From: Foliimonas ilicis
GTDB lineage: Bacteria > Pseudomonadota > Alphaproteobacteria > Rhizobiales > Rhizobiaceae
NCBI RefSeq assembly: GCF_039939195.1
Contig: NZ_JBDUUH010000010.1
Coordinates: 124,001-188,000 of the forward strand
DNA length: 64,000 nucleotides
Direction of reading: 5' to 3'
Position numbers and translations under genes: made by a program. Every line of letters starts with the position of its first letter. The stretch's first letter is position 1. The notes beneath the pieces are model-generated. The model was not told the origin of the DNA. It did no database searches and saw only the letters and a program-made list of their open reading frames with translations. Positions 26,936 to 35,761 of this stretch are shown piece by piece.

Positions 26936-27904
26936 TCAGTTGGCGTAGACGCCTGCTTCCTCAATGATCGGACGCCAGAGCGCGATCTCGCCTTCGACCT
27001 TTGCCTTCAGCGCCGCAGGCGTTGCATCCTCACTCGGAGAAGGTGCCGTGCCCAGATCGGCAAAGCGTTCGGCAACCATCTCGTCCTTCAGTGCCACCTG
27101 CAATGACTGGCTCAGCCGCTCGACCACTTCGTCCGGTGTTCCGGAAGGCGCATAAAGTCCATGCCAGATGCTGACGTTGAAATCGTTCAGACCGGCTTCC
27201 GAAGCCGTGGGCAGATCGGGCAGGCTCGCGATACGCTCAGGCACGGTCACGGCATAGGCTTTCACCGAGCCGTCGCGGATCTGGTTGGTCGTATTGGTCG
27301 TCTGGTCGCAGAGAAGATCGACCTGCCCGCCCATCAGATCCGTCATCGCCGGGCCGGTTCCCTGATAGGGAATGGTCGTCATCTGCGTTTGCAGCGCATT
27401 CATGAAAAGTAGACCGCACAGATGCGAAGCCGCGCCGATACCGGCATTGGCATACATGACATCTTCGCCATTTTCGCGAACATAGGCCAGCAAATCCTGG
27501 AACGTATCGACTTCCAGATCAGCGCGCCCGACGATCGCCATCGGCACTTCCGTTACCAGGCCGACATAGGAAAAATCCTCCAACGGATTGTAGGGAAGCT
27601 GGCGATAGAGCGTCGCAGATGTCGCCATGCCGATATGATGCAGCAGCAGGGTGTAACCGTCCTTGTCAGCCTTCGCGACGCGTCCCGCGCCGAGCGTGCC
27701 GCCAGCACCACCGACATTTTCGACCACGATCTGCTGGCCGAGATCCTTGCTCATGGCCTGCGCGACAAGGCGCGTCACAGTGTCGGTCGGGCCGCCTGCG
27801 GTAAAAGGAACGATGATGGTGATGGGCTGTGTCGGGTAGGATTGCGCCGACGCCGTGCCTACCATGGCCGCGAATGCAGCCGCCATAATCATTGTCTTTT
27901 TCAT
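26936..27904 (-). CDS. Tripartite tricarboxylate transporter substrate-binding protein (TctC/Bug family)
   Basis: 322 aa. A clear Sec signal peptide, MKKTMIMAAAFAAMVGTASAQ, is followed by the Bug-family start YPTQPITIIVPFTAGGPTDT. ATG 27904 has GGGAGGA about 8 nt upstream. Later family marks are GGAGGTLGAGRVAKADKDGYTLL and YQGTGPAMTDLMGGQVDLLCDQ. It binds a carboxylate in the periplasm and hands it to TctAB. The DctB/DctD-like pair directly upstream in the same direction is likely to control it, with a 275-bp spacer between. Confidence 0.92.
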   Translation of the reverse strand: MKKTMIMAAAFAAMVGTASAQSYPTQPITIIVPFTAGGPTDTVTRLVAQAMSKDLGQQIVVENVGGAGGTLGAGRVAKADKDGYTLLLHHIGMATSATLYRQLPYNPLEDFSYVGLVTEVPMAIVGRADLEVDTFQDLLAYVRENGEDVMYANAGIGAASHLCGLLFMNALQTQMTTIPYQGTGPAMTDLMGGQVDLLCDQTTNTTNQIRDGSVKAYAVTVPERIASLPDLPTASEAGLNDFNVSIWHGLYAPSGTPDEVVERLSQSLQVALKDEMVAERFADLGTAPSPSEDATPAALKAKVEGEIALWRPIIEEAGVYAN

Positions 27905-28117
27905 ATGCTGTTCCTCCCGAAAAATATTCATTACCGCCCGGTTTGAGGCCGGGGCTTGCGTCAGGTTCTGGTATCGGGAGGAGAAGACGCGCGGCGAAAC
28001 CGCAAAGCCGGGTTCCTCCCAAAACCGACATGACGCGCGCAGTCAGGCAGCCGGTCAGAGGAAGATGCAACCCGGGCCAGGTCGATTGTTTTGGGATTGA
28101 TCGAGTTTCAGGTCGCT

Positions 28118-28173
28118 GGATGGGTGGATTCGGTAACATAAGCTTGTAAGCGCGGGTGGAAATCCACCCATCC
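28118..28173. repeat. Long inverted repeat with nested alternative hairpin
   Basis: GGATGGGTGGATT (28118-28130) and AATCCACCCATCC (28161-28173) are a perfect 13-bp inverted repeat with a 30-nt spacer. Within it, GGGTGGA (28154-28160) and TCCACCC (28163-28169) can form a smaller hairpin that uses the same right arm, so the two folds exclude each other. It lies 7 bp after the stop of the DctD-like regulator gene and upstream of the TctC-type gene. Confidence 0.75.
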
Positions 28174-28179
28174 GCTTGC

Positions 28180-29532
28180 TCAGTCGTCATCGGCGAGGGC
28201 GAAATGCTGACGGTCCAATCCGTATTTCTGCATTTTTTCGTAGAGCGATTTCCGCGACAGCCCCAGCGACTCATAGACTGGTTTAAGGCTTCCGCGCTGC
28301 GCGGCAAGTTCGTTGACGATCACTCTTTTTTCGAATTCAGCGACGCGCTCGGCAAGGCGCGTCGGCTGCGGTGAAGTCGTACGCGCATCATCGAACTGTA
28401 ATCCCAGACCAAGCCCGAAACGATCCGCCGCATTGCGCAATTCGCGCACATTGCCGGGCCAGTCGCGTTCCGCGATAGCCGAAATCACCTGCGGCGGCAC
28501 CGGAACGGGCTCGCGGCGGTGACGCACCGCGGCCTCGTTCACCAGCTTCAAAAACAGAAGCGGGATATCCTCGCGCCGGGCAGACAGCGGCAGAACGTTG
28601 AGGGTCACGACATTCAGCCGATAAAGCAGATCGGCCCGGAAGCGACCGGCGGCCACCTCATCTTCCAGATTGACCTTGCTGGTGGCCATGAACCGCACAT
28701 CGAGTGGATAAGCTTCGTTGGAGCCCAGCCTGGTGATCGTTCGTTCCTGAATGACCCGTAGCAATTTGGCCTGAACATCCAGCGGCATGGTACCGATCTC
28801 GTCCAGCAGGATGGTGCCGCCCTGCGCCAGTTCGAACTTTCCAAAACGCGCGCGCATAGCGCCGGGAAACGCTCCGGCCTCATGCCCGAAAAGCTCGCTT
28901 TCAATCAGATTGCTGGGCAATGCCGCGCAGTTGATCGCGATGAATGGCTTGTCGGCGCGAGTGCTGAGATCGTGAAGCGCGCGCGCCGTCACCTCCTTGC
29001 CGGTCCCGGTTTCGCCAACGATCAGAACGTCCGCATCTGTCGGTCCCACAGCGCGGACGCGGTAGCGCAAATCGATCATCGCGCCGGTTCGGCCGATGAG
29101 GCGTTGTTCGAGATCGTCGCGCTGACCCGCCGCCGCGCGAAGCAGCCGGTTCTCCAGAACAAGTTGCCGCCGATCCAGTGCCCTTGCCGCAATGTCGGCT
29201 ACATGGCTGACCGAGAATGGCTTCTCGATGAAATCATATGCACCTTCGCGCATGGTTCTCACCGCGAGCTGTACGTCGCCATGGCCGGTAATCAGGATGA
29301 CGGGAATGTCGGCATCCAGCTCATGAATGCGCGACATCAGCGTCACGCCGTCCATTCCCGGCATGCGTATATCGGTAATGACGATGCCATTGAATCCGAA
29401 GCCTACCAGATCAAGCGCACGTTCCGCGCCGGTGAACTGGCGAACCCGATAACCGGCAAGATCGAGCCCAAGCGCGGTCGCCTCGCGCATTTCCTCCTCG
29501 TCGTCGATCAGCAGAATTTCGCCCGGGCTCAT
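28180..29532 (-). CDS. Sigma-54-type response regulator, DctD-like, with altered GAFTGA motif
   Basis: 450 aa with three parts: receiver (phospho-acceptor Asp54 in ITDIRMPGMDG, Lys104 in IEKPF), AAA+ domain (Walker A GETGTGKE at 173-180, Walker B ILLDEIG) and a C-terminal Fis-type helix-turn-helix (ESLGLSRKSLYEKMQKYG). The sigma-54 contact loop reads G-A-F-P-G-A at 220-225 where GAFTGA is usual: Thr is replaced by Pro (codon CCC). The start overlaps the stop of the sensor kinase gene (ATGA). It should activate the adjacent TctABC operon in response to an external carboxylate. The altered loop leaves the sigma-54 partnership uncertain. Confidence 0.9.
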   Translation of the reverse strand: MSPGEILLIDDEEEMREATALGLDLAGYRVRQFTGAERALDLVGFGFNGIVITDIRMPGMDGVTLMSRIHELDADIPVILITGHGDVQLAVRTMREGAYDFIEKPFSVSHVADIAARALDRRQLVLENRLLRAAAGQRDDLEQRLIGRTGAMIDLRYRVRAVGPTDADVLIVGETGTGKEVTARALHDLSTRADKPFIAINCAALPSNLIESELFGHEAGAFPGAMRARFGKFELAQGGTILLDEIGTMPLDVQAKLLRVIQERTITRLGSNEAYPLDVRFMATSKVNLEDEVAAGRFRADLLYRLNVVTLNVLPLSARREDIPLLFLKLVNEAAVRHRREPVPVPPQVISAIAERDWPGNVRELRNAADRFGLGLGLQFDDARTTSPQPTRLAERVAEFEKRVIVNELAAQRGSLKPVYESLGLSRKSLYEKMQKYGLDRQHFALADDD

Positions 29533-31376
29533 GACGTCGTTTCCAAGTTCACATCTTTTATCACCGCATCTTTAGCGGCAGCATTCAGCTCGATCAGGAA
29601 TTCCGCACCACCCTCGGCAAGGTTGGAAACCGTCAGGCTGCCATCGAAATCCTTGATGATGTTATAGGAGATCGACAGGCCCAAGCCCAAGCCCTTACCG
29701 ATGCCTTTGGTGGTGAAGAAAGGGTCGAATATTCGCGCCGCGATCGCCTTCGGTATACCTGGTCCATTGTCGCGTACGGCAATTATCACGTGTTCCCCCT
29801 CTCTTCGCCCGCTAATGCCGATGAAACGCTCGGCCTGGCCCTCGACGGCGTCTGCTGCATTCGCGACAATATTGACCAGAACCTGCTGCAAGCGCACCGG
29901 ACCGGCCATCAGCCAGATAGGTTCGGTGCCGAGATCGACCGTCAATTCCACATCCGCTGCCAGCAGCCGAACCCCGACGATCTCCTGCATATCCCGCACG
30001 ATTTCATCGAGCCGCACCGCCTGCAGTTTTGCGTTGGGCTTGCGAGCGAAATTACGCAGATGGCGGCTGATCGATGCCATGCGTTCGACCAGTCCGGTTA
30101 TCCGTCCGATATAGACGCCCGCATCTGCGATACGGCCGCGCTCGATCAGAACTGCCGCATTGTCCGCATGCGCACGGACGGTGGCCAGCGGCTGATTGAA
30201 CTCGTGAGACAATGCCGCCGACATCTGCCCCAGCGCCGCGAGCTTGCCTGCCTGCACCAGATCGGCCTGTGTCTTGCGCAATTGACGTTCCGTTGCGCGG
30301 CGTTCCTCGACTTCCTGTCCCAGTCGCTGGTTGACGGCGGCGAGATCCGCCGTCCGCTCTACGACCCGTCGCTCGAGCTGTTCCTTCGCCTCGCGCTGTG
30401 CCGCCAGTCGCGCTCTGCTTTGCAGATAAACAGCAGTGGCCATCGCAGCCAGCCCGACGAGCAAAAGCAGAGCGACAATGGTCATCATCGCCTGTGAGCG
30501 TGCCGACGCGGTGTCGAGCAGAACCCTCACCGTCCAACCTGCCTCCGGCATCGGTTCCACAACGGTCAGATACTCCGCGTTGTCTCCCCCATTCTGGATC
30601 GCGAGCAAATCGTAGCGCTCCGCCGTAACGGTCAGCTTGACGGGCAGCTCGCGAAGTTCGGTTTCGGCATAGCGCCGCGTTTCGGCTGTTCTTGCCAAGC
30701 GATCTTCCGTCAGCGGCTCGACACTGGTGAACAGCCAATCCGCTCGGCCCGACATGAAAACGATGCCTTCAGGATCGGTCACGAGTATCTCGTAATCCGT
30801 CCCGTGCCATGTCTGTTCAATGGCATCGACATCGACCTTGAAAGCTACCACACCCGAAATGCCGGCACTTGTCCGGATCGGGGCGCTAAAATAATAGCCG
30901 CGCTTGAAGGAGGTGGTGCCAAGCGCGAAAAAGCGCCCCTCGCCGCCGGTGATCGCATCCTGAAAATATGGCCTGTAGCTGAAATTCTCGCCGATGAAAG
31001 GCGTCTTCTCATCGAAGTTGGAAGCGGCGATCGTGTTTCCGTCCGGCGTCATGATGTAGATGTCGGAGGATTTCAGAAGCACGTTTATCCACTTCAAATA
31101 CTGGTTGGCAGCGTCGACGCGTGTCTGATCGCCGGGATTGCTGACGAGATCTTTGATCTGCTCATGATCGGCGATCAGCTCCGGTAGGTTTTCATAACGC
31201 GCAAGCTGGCCGCGCAAAGCCGAAACCGCCAGACCGAGCGTATTGTCGCCCCGTCCCGCCGCCTGTTCCATATAGATCGCCGTCATGTGGCTCGTGCCGA
31301 AATAAGCAATCGCTCCCGAAAGCGTCGCCGCAACGACACCAAGAATGATCCAGTAACGGCGCGAGACGGATTTCAT
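29529..31376 (-). CDS. Sensor histidine kinase, DctB-like
   Basis: About 615 aa from ATG 31376, which follows GGGAGGGG. An N-terminal helix (IILGVVAATLSGAIAYFG) and a second near residue 295 (MTIVALLLLVGLAAMATAVYL) flank a periplasmic PAS-like (double Cache) sensor domain. A coiled-coil linker, RLAAQREAKEQLERRVVERTADL, leads to the H-box ALSHEFNQPLATVRAHADNA, and then the N, G1 and G2 boxes (VLVNIVANAADAV, DNGPGIP, GKGLGLGLSI). This is the layout of DctB, which senses C4-dicarboxylates. Together with the overlapping regulator gene it forms a two-component system. Confidence 0.92.
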   Translation of the reverse strand: MKSVSRRYWIILGVVAATLSGAIAYFGTSHMTAIYMEQAAGRGDNTLGLAVSALRGQLARYENLPELIADHEQIKDLVSNPGDQTRVDAANQYLKWINVLLKSSDIYIMTPDGNTIAASNFDEKTPFIGENFSYRPYFQDAITGGEGRFFALGTTSFKRGYYFSAPIRTSAGISGVVAFKVDVDAIEQTWHGTDYEILVTDPEGIVFMSGRADWLFTSVEPLTEDRLARTAETRRYAETELRELPVKLTVTAERYDLLAIQNGGDNAEYLTVVEPMPEAGWTVRVLLDTASARSQAMMTIVALLLLVGLAAMATAVYLQSRARLAAQREAKEQLERRVVERTADLAAVNQRLGQEVEERRATERQLRKTQADLVQAGKLAALGQMSAALSHEFNQPLATVRAHADNAAVLIERGRIADAGVYIGRITGLVERMASISRHLRNFARKPNAKLQAVRLDEIVRDMQEIVGVRLLAADVELTVDLGTEPIWLMAGPVRLQQVLVNIVANAADAVEGQAERFIGISGRREGEHVIIAVRDNGPGIPKAIAARIFDPFFTTKGIGKGLGLGLSISYNIIKDFDGSLTVSNLAEGGAEFLIELNAAAKDAVIKDVNLETTS

Positions 31377-31583
31377 ATTGCGAGCTTCCCCTCCCAAGGA
31401 CCACCGGACAGGTGCCTGTTTAAAGTGACAACCCGTATTCAATCAATTTCATGAATCGCCGCATCGGGACAGGTTCGCAGCGACGTCTCAGCGCGTGTTT
31501 CACACTATAACAAAATTTGACTGCAACAATCAGGCGTTGAATTCAGCTTACGTTATTGTGTGATGCCGGAGCATACAGGACTC

Positions 31584-32180
31584 ATGACCGACGCTCGACA
31601 AACCACATTGCGACAGCGCTTCTTCGCTCTTGCCATTGCCGGTATTGGCGCTACAGCCGCCTTGGCGCTTTCCTTTGTCATGGCTGTTTACGAAGCAGCC
31701 AACCCTGAAACCGTTCCCGTCATTGCGGCCGGCGAGCCGATAGACACCGGTCGCTGGATCGTCACGGTTCATGGCGCACGGGCTGGAAACACCTTACCCA
31801 CAGGTATCGCAACTCGTGAGCCGAAGACATTCATTACCGTCGAATTCGATCTCAACAACCAATCGGCTGCGACCAGCAATGTGTTCCCGAAATTTCTCTC
31901 CATCGATCCGCCGATCCCCGATTCCGGAAACCCGACGGTCTATCTGGCGCGGGATGGATCGATCGGAAGCGGCCTTAACCCGGACATGCCGGAGCGCATG
32001 ATCGCCGCATGGGAGTGGCCATCCGATCTCGATCCGCCGCGCGAATTGCGGTTTCTGGTTGGCGGTCAGCTCTACAAGCGTCGTGACAATCTGTATGGCG
32101 CGTCGGGCTGGTTCGATCGTGATCCGGTTGCAGCGGTAGAGATCGTCGTCTCCCGGGAGGTAGGGGAGGCTGTCAGATGA
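31584..32180 (+). CDS. Membrane-anchored exported protein of unknown function (1 of 3)
   Basis: About 198 aa from ATG 31584; the frame is open further upstream (31560) but without a ribosome site. One hydrophobic helix (residues about 12-34, FFALAIAGIGATAALALSF) is followed by about 160 residues with a beta-rich pattern: RWIVTVHGARAG, TFITVEFDLNNQS, PTVYLARDGSIG, LNPDMPERMIAAWEWP. The last two blocks look like DUF4352-type immunoglobulin-like domains (an N-S pair after an FITVEF strand, and a P-x-x-P-E loop); this comparison is by eye. It is followed by two similar genes with 4-bp overlaps. The function is unknown. Confidence 0.7.
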   Translation: MTDARQTTLRQRFFALAIAGIGATAALALSFVMAVYEAANPETVPVIAAGEPIDTGRWIVTVHGARAGNTLPTGIATREPKTFITVEFDLNNQSAATSNVFPKFLSIDPPIPDSGNPTVYLARDGSIGSGLNPDMPERMIAAWEWPSDLDPPRELRFLVGGQLYKRRDNLYGASGWFDRDPVAAVEIVVSREVGEAVR

Positions 32181-32767
32181 GCAGTATGAAGAGACTTGCC
32201 GGGCTCATCATTACCGCAGCTCTGCTCTATGCAATGCAAATCACGACGCCTCTCTATAGTGAGATCACCGCGCCCGTTCCGATTCCGGGCAAACGCGGTA
32301 CAAAAGTAGATACGAGTTCCTTCACCATCGGAATCGCCAAAGTTCATTTAACACGGTCGATCGTCACGACATCTTTCGGTCGCAACCACACGCACACGAC
32401 CTCCGGCGTATGGGTAATCGTTGAGGGTGCTGCGGTCGCAAAGTTTGAGAGCCTCAGCCTGACCTCCGCCCAATGGTTGGGACATAACGGCATACGATAT
32501 GCACTTAGCCAACGCTTGCACACCATACCGGGCATGCTGGGAACGGAGCGATTGGAGCCTGGTATTCCCAGGCCGGTTCTGATGGCATTCGAAATCCCGG
32601 AGAGCCAGCTCATCGACGGAAAACTGCTGATCGCACGTTCTGCCCTGACGCCACTCGGCGACGAAGCCCGGATCGAGATGACGGATATACAGGCGGACGA
32701 TATTCGGCCTGCCATCGCGCTGGGCAGAGGCAATCGGGTGCTGCCATGGGTGCTGGAGGCAGAATGA
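32177..32767 (+). CDS. Membrane-anchored exported protein of unknown function (2 of 3)
   Basis: 196 aa. The start ATG overlaps the stop of the previous gene (ATGA). An N-terminal hydrophobic helix (LAGLIITAALLYAMQI) leads into a beta-rich exported domain with GVWVIVEGAAVAKFESLSLTS and the loop ERLEPGIPRPVLMAFEIPESQL, which parallels the LNPDMPERMIAAWEWP loop of the first protein. Cysteines are absent, so it is not a lipoprotein or disulfide protein. Tight coupling with its neighbours suggests the three exported proteins act together. Confidence 0.7.
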   Translation: MSSMKRLAGLIITAALLYAMQITTPLYSEITAPVPIPGKRGTKVDTSSFTIGIAKVHLTRSIVTTSFGRNHTHTTSGVWVIVEGAAVAKFESLSLTSAQWLGHNGIRYALSQRLHTIPGMLGTERLEPGIPRPVLMAFEIPESQLIDGKLLIARSALTPLGDEARIEMTDIQADDIRPAIALGRGNRVLPWVLEAE

Positions 32768-33306
32768 TGGCGGCAATCGCTTTTTCAGGCGAGCGTAGAC
32801 GTTATTGGCTCAGTCTGGCAGCATTGATAATCATCCTGCCGTCGGCGATCCTAATACATTCCGGTGGCAATCTTCTGGAATGGTGGCGACAAAGCACGCA
32901 CGAACCCATAGTTGTCGAAAGAGGCGCCGCACAAAATTTCGCCGGAGCAAACTGGCGGCTTACAGCGCTGACGCGCCTGCCCGGCGGAATCCCCGGCACG
33001 GCCGTGATCCTTGCTGAGTTCGAAGCAACAGTCGATGACCCGGCGCAGTTGCAAAGCGTCGGCATCTGCGAAGTCGGTCTCGTCGATAATCAGGACCGGC
33101 GTTGGGAGCCGTTGTTCCTCACGGAACAGGTGGTACGCAGAACGAAACCGGAAGCAGCGGACAAGCCTCGCTGCGGTAGTTTCGAGAACACCGACAGGAA
33201 TACCGTGAGGATGGCCGAGAGCTTTGTCGTGCCGGAAGACGCCAAGGAGCTTTCGCTATCAGCGACTTTTCAAGGAACACTCCCAAAGTACCTGCTGTTC
33301 AGGTAG
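32764..33306 (+). CDS. Membrane-anchored exported protein of unknown function (3 of 3)
   Basis: About 180 aa from ATG 32764, which overlaps the previous stop (ATGA). The N-terminal helix is LSLAALIIILPSAILIHSG. The exported part has WRLTALTRL, AVILAEFEATVDD and SFVVPEDAKELSLSATF strands, and two cysteines (GICEVG and PRCGS) that could form a disulfide. The length, one-helix layout and beta pattern match the two preceding genes. Its stop overlaps the end of the convergent polytopic membrane protein gene by 8 bp. The function is unknown. Confidence 0.7.
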   Translation: MMAAIAFSGERRRYWLSLAALIIILPSAILIHSGGNLLEWWRQSTHEPIVVERGAAQNFAGANWRLTALTRLPGGIPGTAVILAEFEATVDDPAQLQSVGICEVGLVDNQDRRWEPLFLTEQVVRRTKPEAADKPRCGSFENTDRNTVRMAESFVVPEDAKELSLSATFQGTLPKYLLFR

Positions 33307-34573
33307 CTGGCGCGTTTTCCTGTTCGCGCGCTTTTCGCGAAGTCCTCATGGCCACCGCATATTCGAGAATCGCCGCCAGCAGCGCAATGCGTACGGCGCC
33401 GAAAAGAAGGCCGCCATCCAGATCGCTTGGACTGCCGATAAGGATATCCAAAATCCCAGCGATCGCTTGCCAGGTCGTGAGATCGTAAGGACCGAGCAGG
33501 CGGGTAGTGCCATACCAAAGCCAGGCGCTCAGCCAGTTGAGCGCACGGTAGACGACGACAAAAGTAAGCAATGTCGCAAGCCCGGTGCCGAGCGTCAGCG
33601 TGAGGCAGTCCCAGACGGGCCTGTAGCGGGCACGATAACCGCCCAGGAAATGTGCGATGAAATCACGCAACCATTTCCGCCAGGTCACCGCGCCTGAGGT
33701 CATCGCGGGTCCGCGTGCAGACGTCGCCGACAGCTCGTAGCCATTGATGATCGCAGCGATGACCAGCCACACGAGAGGCAGCAGCGCATAGAAGAAGAAT
33801 CTCTGCACCTGCCCGAACAGTTCTGGCTGACGGAACTCGACAGGAATGAAGCCTTCTGCCGCAAAAGCCGCCATCGACAGTGACGCGCCTATTCCGGCAT
33901 CGATATCGCCAGTGAACAAAGTCTCCCCGAGCCAGACAATCAATTCGTCCTTCCACGCACTGAGTGCGTAAAGGCCGATGAAGATCCAACTTGTATCCGC
34001 CGCCACGATCAAAAATCGCCAGCCAGGCCCGTGCGAACGGTCGTTCATACGTTTGGCGATCCAGCGAACAGCCCAGCAGAGAAGAATGGAAGCAACCAGG
34101 CCGCGTGAATTCAGGAGTTCGAATATTTGAAGTCTCTCGCCCAGTTGCACGCGGTCAAGCGCCAGGCGTGAATATTCCCGCACCGTATCACCGAGAAAAC
34201 CCCACGCCGCGTAGTAGGCGAAAAAGGGCAGGATCACCGCCGCCGTAACGGCAAGCATCCGGTCGCCATCCCTGCGCCAGCCGCCGCCTGTCGTGGAACC
34301 GGGCGCTTCATGACGTAAAGAAGCCAGCGCTGGCAAGCCAGAACGAAGCGCTGCGAACATCATCACGACAACCAGCAGTTTCGACAGCACCACCAGCGAA
34401 AGCACGACCATGCCTCCAAGTGGATGTTGCAATCCTACGGTGACCGCCGCGATCAAGAGCAGATCGCGCGCGATGTATCCGACGCAGCCTATGAGCAAGA
34501 GCTGAGGCCAGAAGCGTCCCAGAAGACCGGCCATCAATCCGAGCGGCCGGACGATATCCTGGATCGTGTTCAT
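33299..34573 (-). CDS. Polytopic membrane protein of unknown function
   Basis: 424 aa with about eight hydrophobic segments, for example LLLIGCVGYIARDLLLIAAV, VVLSLVVLSKLLVVVMM, AVILPFFAYYAAWGFL and FYALLPLVWLVIAAIINGY. I do not recognise a family. There is no Walker motif or known transporter signature. It converges with the three small exported-protein genes and overlaps the last one by 8 bp, which brings the four genes together as one locus although they are on two transcripts. It ends in a charged tail (TSRKAREQENAPAT). A partnership with the exported proteins is inference from position only. Confidence 0.75.
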   Translation of the reverse strand: MNTIQDIVRPLGLMAGLLGRFWPQLLLIGCVGYIARDLLLIAAVTVGLQHPLGGMVVLSLVVLSKLLVVVMMFAALRSGLPALASLRHEAPGSTTGGGWRRDGDRMLAVTAAVILPFFAYYAAWGFLGDTVREYSRLALDRVQLGERLQIFELLNSRGLVASILLCWAVRWIAKRMNDRSHGPGWRFLIVAADTSWIFIGLYALSAWKDELIVWLGETLFTGDIDAGIGASLSMAAFAAEGFIPVEFRQPELFGQVQRFFFYALLPLVWLVIAAIINGYELSATSARGPAMTSGAVTWRKWLRDFIAHFLGGYRARYRPVWDCLTLTLGTGLATLLTFVVVYRALNWLSAWLWYGTTRLLGPYDLTTWQAIAGILDILIGSPSDLDGGLLFGAVRIALLAAILEYAVAMRTSRKAREQENAPAT

Positions 34574-34621
34574 GGCTGAATATTAGGCCATAGACTCACA
34601 GGCACGCAACCATAGCCATAC

Positions 34622-35734
34622 CTAGATATTGACTTTGAACTCGGCGATCAGCCCATCTTTCGGTTTAAGTCCGGTGCCGGGTTTCGAGGACGGCGCGAGA
34701 AAACCGTCTATCGGCTGCGGCACTTCCTCGAATATGGCATTGTAAGCCATCCATTTGTGGAAATGATATTCGACGATTGTTCCGTTCATCAGCCCTGCCT
34801 GAAGGGCTACATTGTGCGGGCCAGCGCCATTGCCGTGGCCTATCGGCTTGTTGAAAGCTTTCGCAAGCGCCGCGATGCGAAGGGCGCCCGTATAGCCGCC
34901 ATCGTTGTTTACATTGGGTTGCACCACGTCGATGCAATCGGCAATCAGAAGATCACGCATCGAATATTTGTGATTTTCCGCAGCGCCGATCGGTATGATC
35001 GTGTGCGCTTTGAGATCCTGCATGATCCGCGGATCGTTATCGATGGCAGGCTCTTCGAAAAGACTGATGTCGAGTTCTTCGACCATTTCGCAAAGCCGCT
35101 TGCACTGAACAGCGTTCATCCGTGCGTTGGCGTCCATTGCCAGTTTCACATTGGGACCAACAGCTTCGCGCATCGCTGCCATGCGATGGTAATCGTCATC
35201 CGGGTCCGGGATTTCCTGACGGCCAACCGTATTCTTCAGATAGTTGTTGCCAAGGCTGACAAGATGCGCGGCCTCCGCCGCCAGTTCCTCACGACTGTAG
35301 ACCGGAGCCCCTCCATAAGCAGCGCCGTGGGTGATGTAGACCGGAATCTTTTCGAACGCGCCACCCAGAAGCCTGTGAACCGACTGTCCGCAAGCCTGCC
35401 CTTTGATATCCCACAAGGCGATATCGACGGCGGACACAGCGGCCACCATACTGCGACCGAGGTCGCGCTGGGCGAAGATGAATTTCTTCCAGAGCTTGTA
35501 GGCGATTTTCTCGATGCAGATCGGGTCCTCGCCGATCAGCTCAGGCGCCAAGTACCGATTGATGAAAGTCGTGGTCGATGGATGCAGGTAACCGCCCATC
35601 CCCCATCCGACGATCCCGTCATCCGTCTCGATTTCGATCAGGATCGTTTGCTCTACATTTGGCAGGTCCCGGAATGGTGGCGGGGTGATCGGAATGTTTG
35701 CGACAAAATGGGCTTCGATCCGGGCAATCTTCAT
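34622..35734 (-). CDS. Mandelate racemase/muconate lactonizing enzyme family protein (enolase superfamily)
   Basis: 370 aa. Metal ligands are visible: Asp in LAMDANARMN, Glu in LFEEPAIDND and Glu in GAAENHKYS; a His follows in IGHGNGAGPHN. Two positions look unusual by eye. The second Lys of the K-x-K base motif is Thr (YLKNTVG) and the Asp usually paired with the catalytic His is Asn (VQPNVNNDGG). The retained His and metal site still allow acid-sugar dehydration or epimerisation. It is the last gene of the TctABC/GntR group (28 bp after the GntR gene), so it probably acts on the imported acid. Confidence 0.88.
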   Translation of the reverse strand: MKIARIEAHFVANIPITPPPFRDLPNVEQTILIEIETDDGIVGWGMGGYLHPSTTTFINRYLAPELIGEDPICIEKIAYKLWKKFIFAQRDLGRSMVAAVSAVDIALWDIKGQACGQSVHRLLGGAFEKIPVYITHGAAYGGAPVYSREELAAEAAHLVSLGNNYLKNTVGRQEIPDPDDDYHRMAAMREAVGPNVKLAMDANARMNAVQCKRLCEMVEELDISLFEEPAIDNDPRIMQDLKAHTIIPIGAAENHKYSMRDLLIADCIDVVQPNVNNDGGYTGALRIAALAKAFNKPIGHGNGAGPHNVALQAGLMNGTIVEYHFHKWMAYNAIFEEVPQPIDGFLAPSSKPGTGLKPKDGLIAEFKVNI

Positions 35735-35761
35735 TACAGTTCAATCTCCCTAAAAATGATG

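Noticed and set aside
28036..28055. Possible sigma-54 promoter (GG-N10-GC on the minus strand) upstream of the TctC gene at 27904
   Set aside because: Only the bare dinucleotides match, the surrounding consensus is poor, and it is 136 bp from the start codon; not strong enough to annotate.
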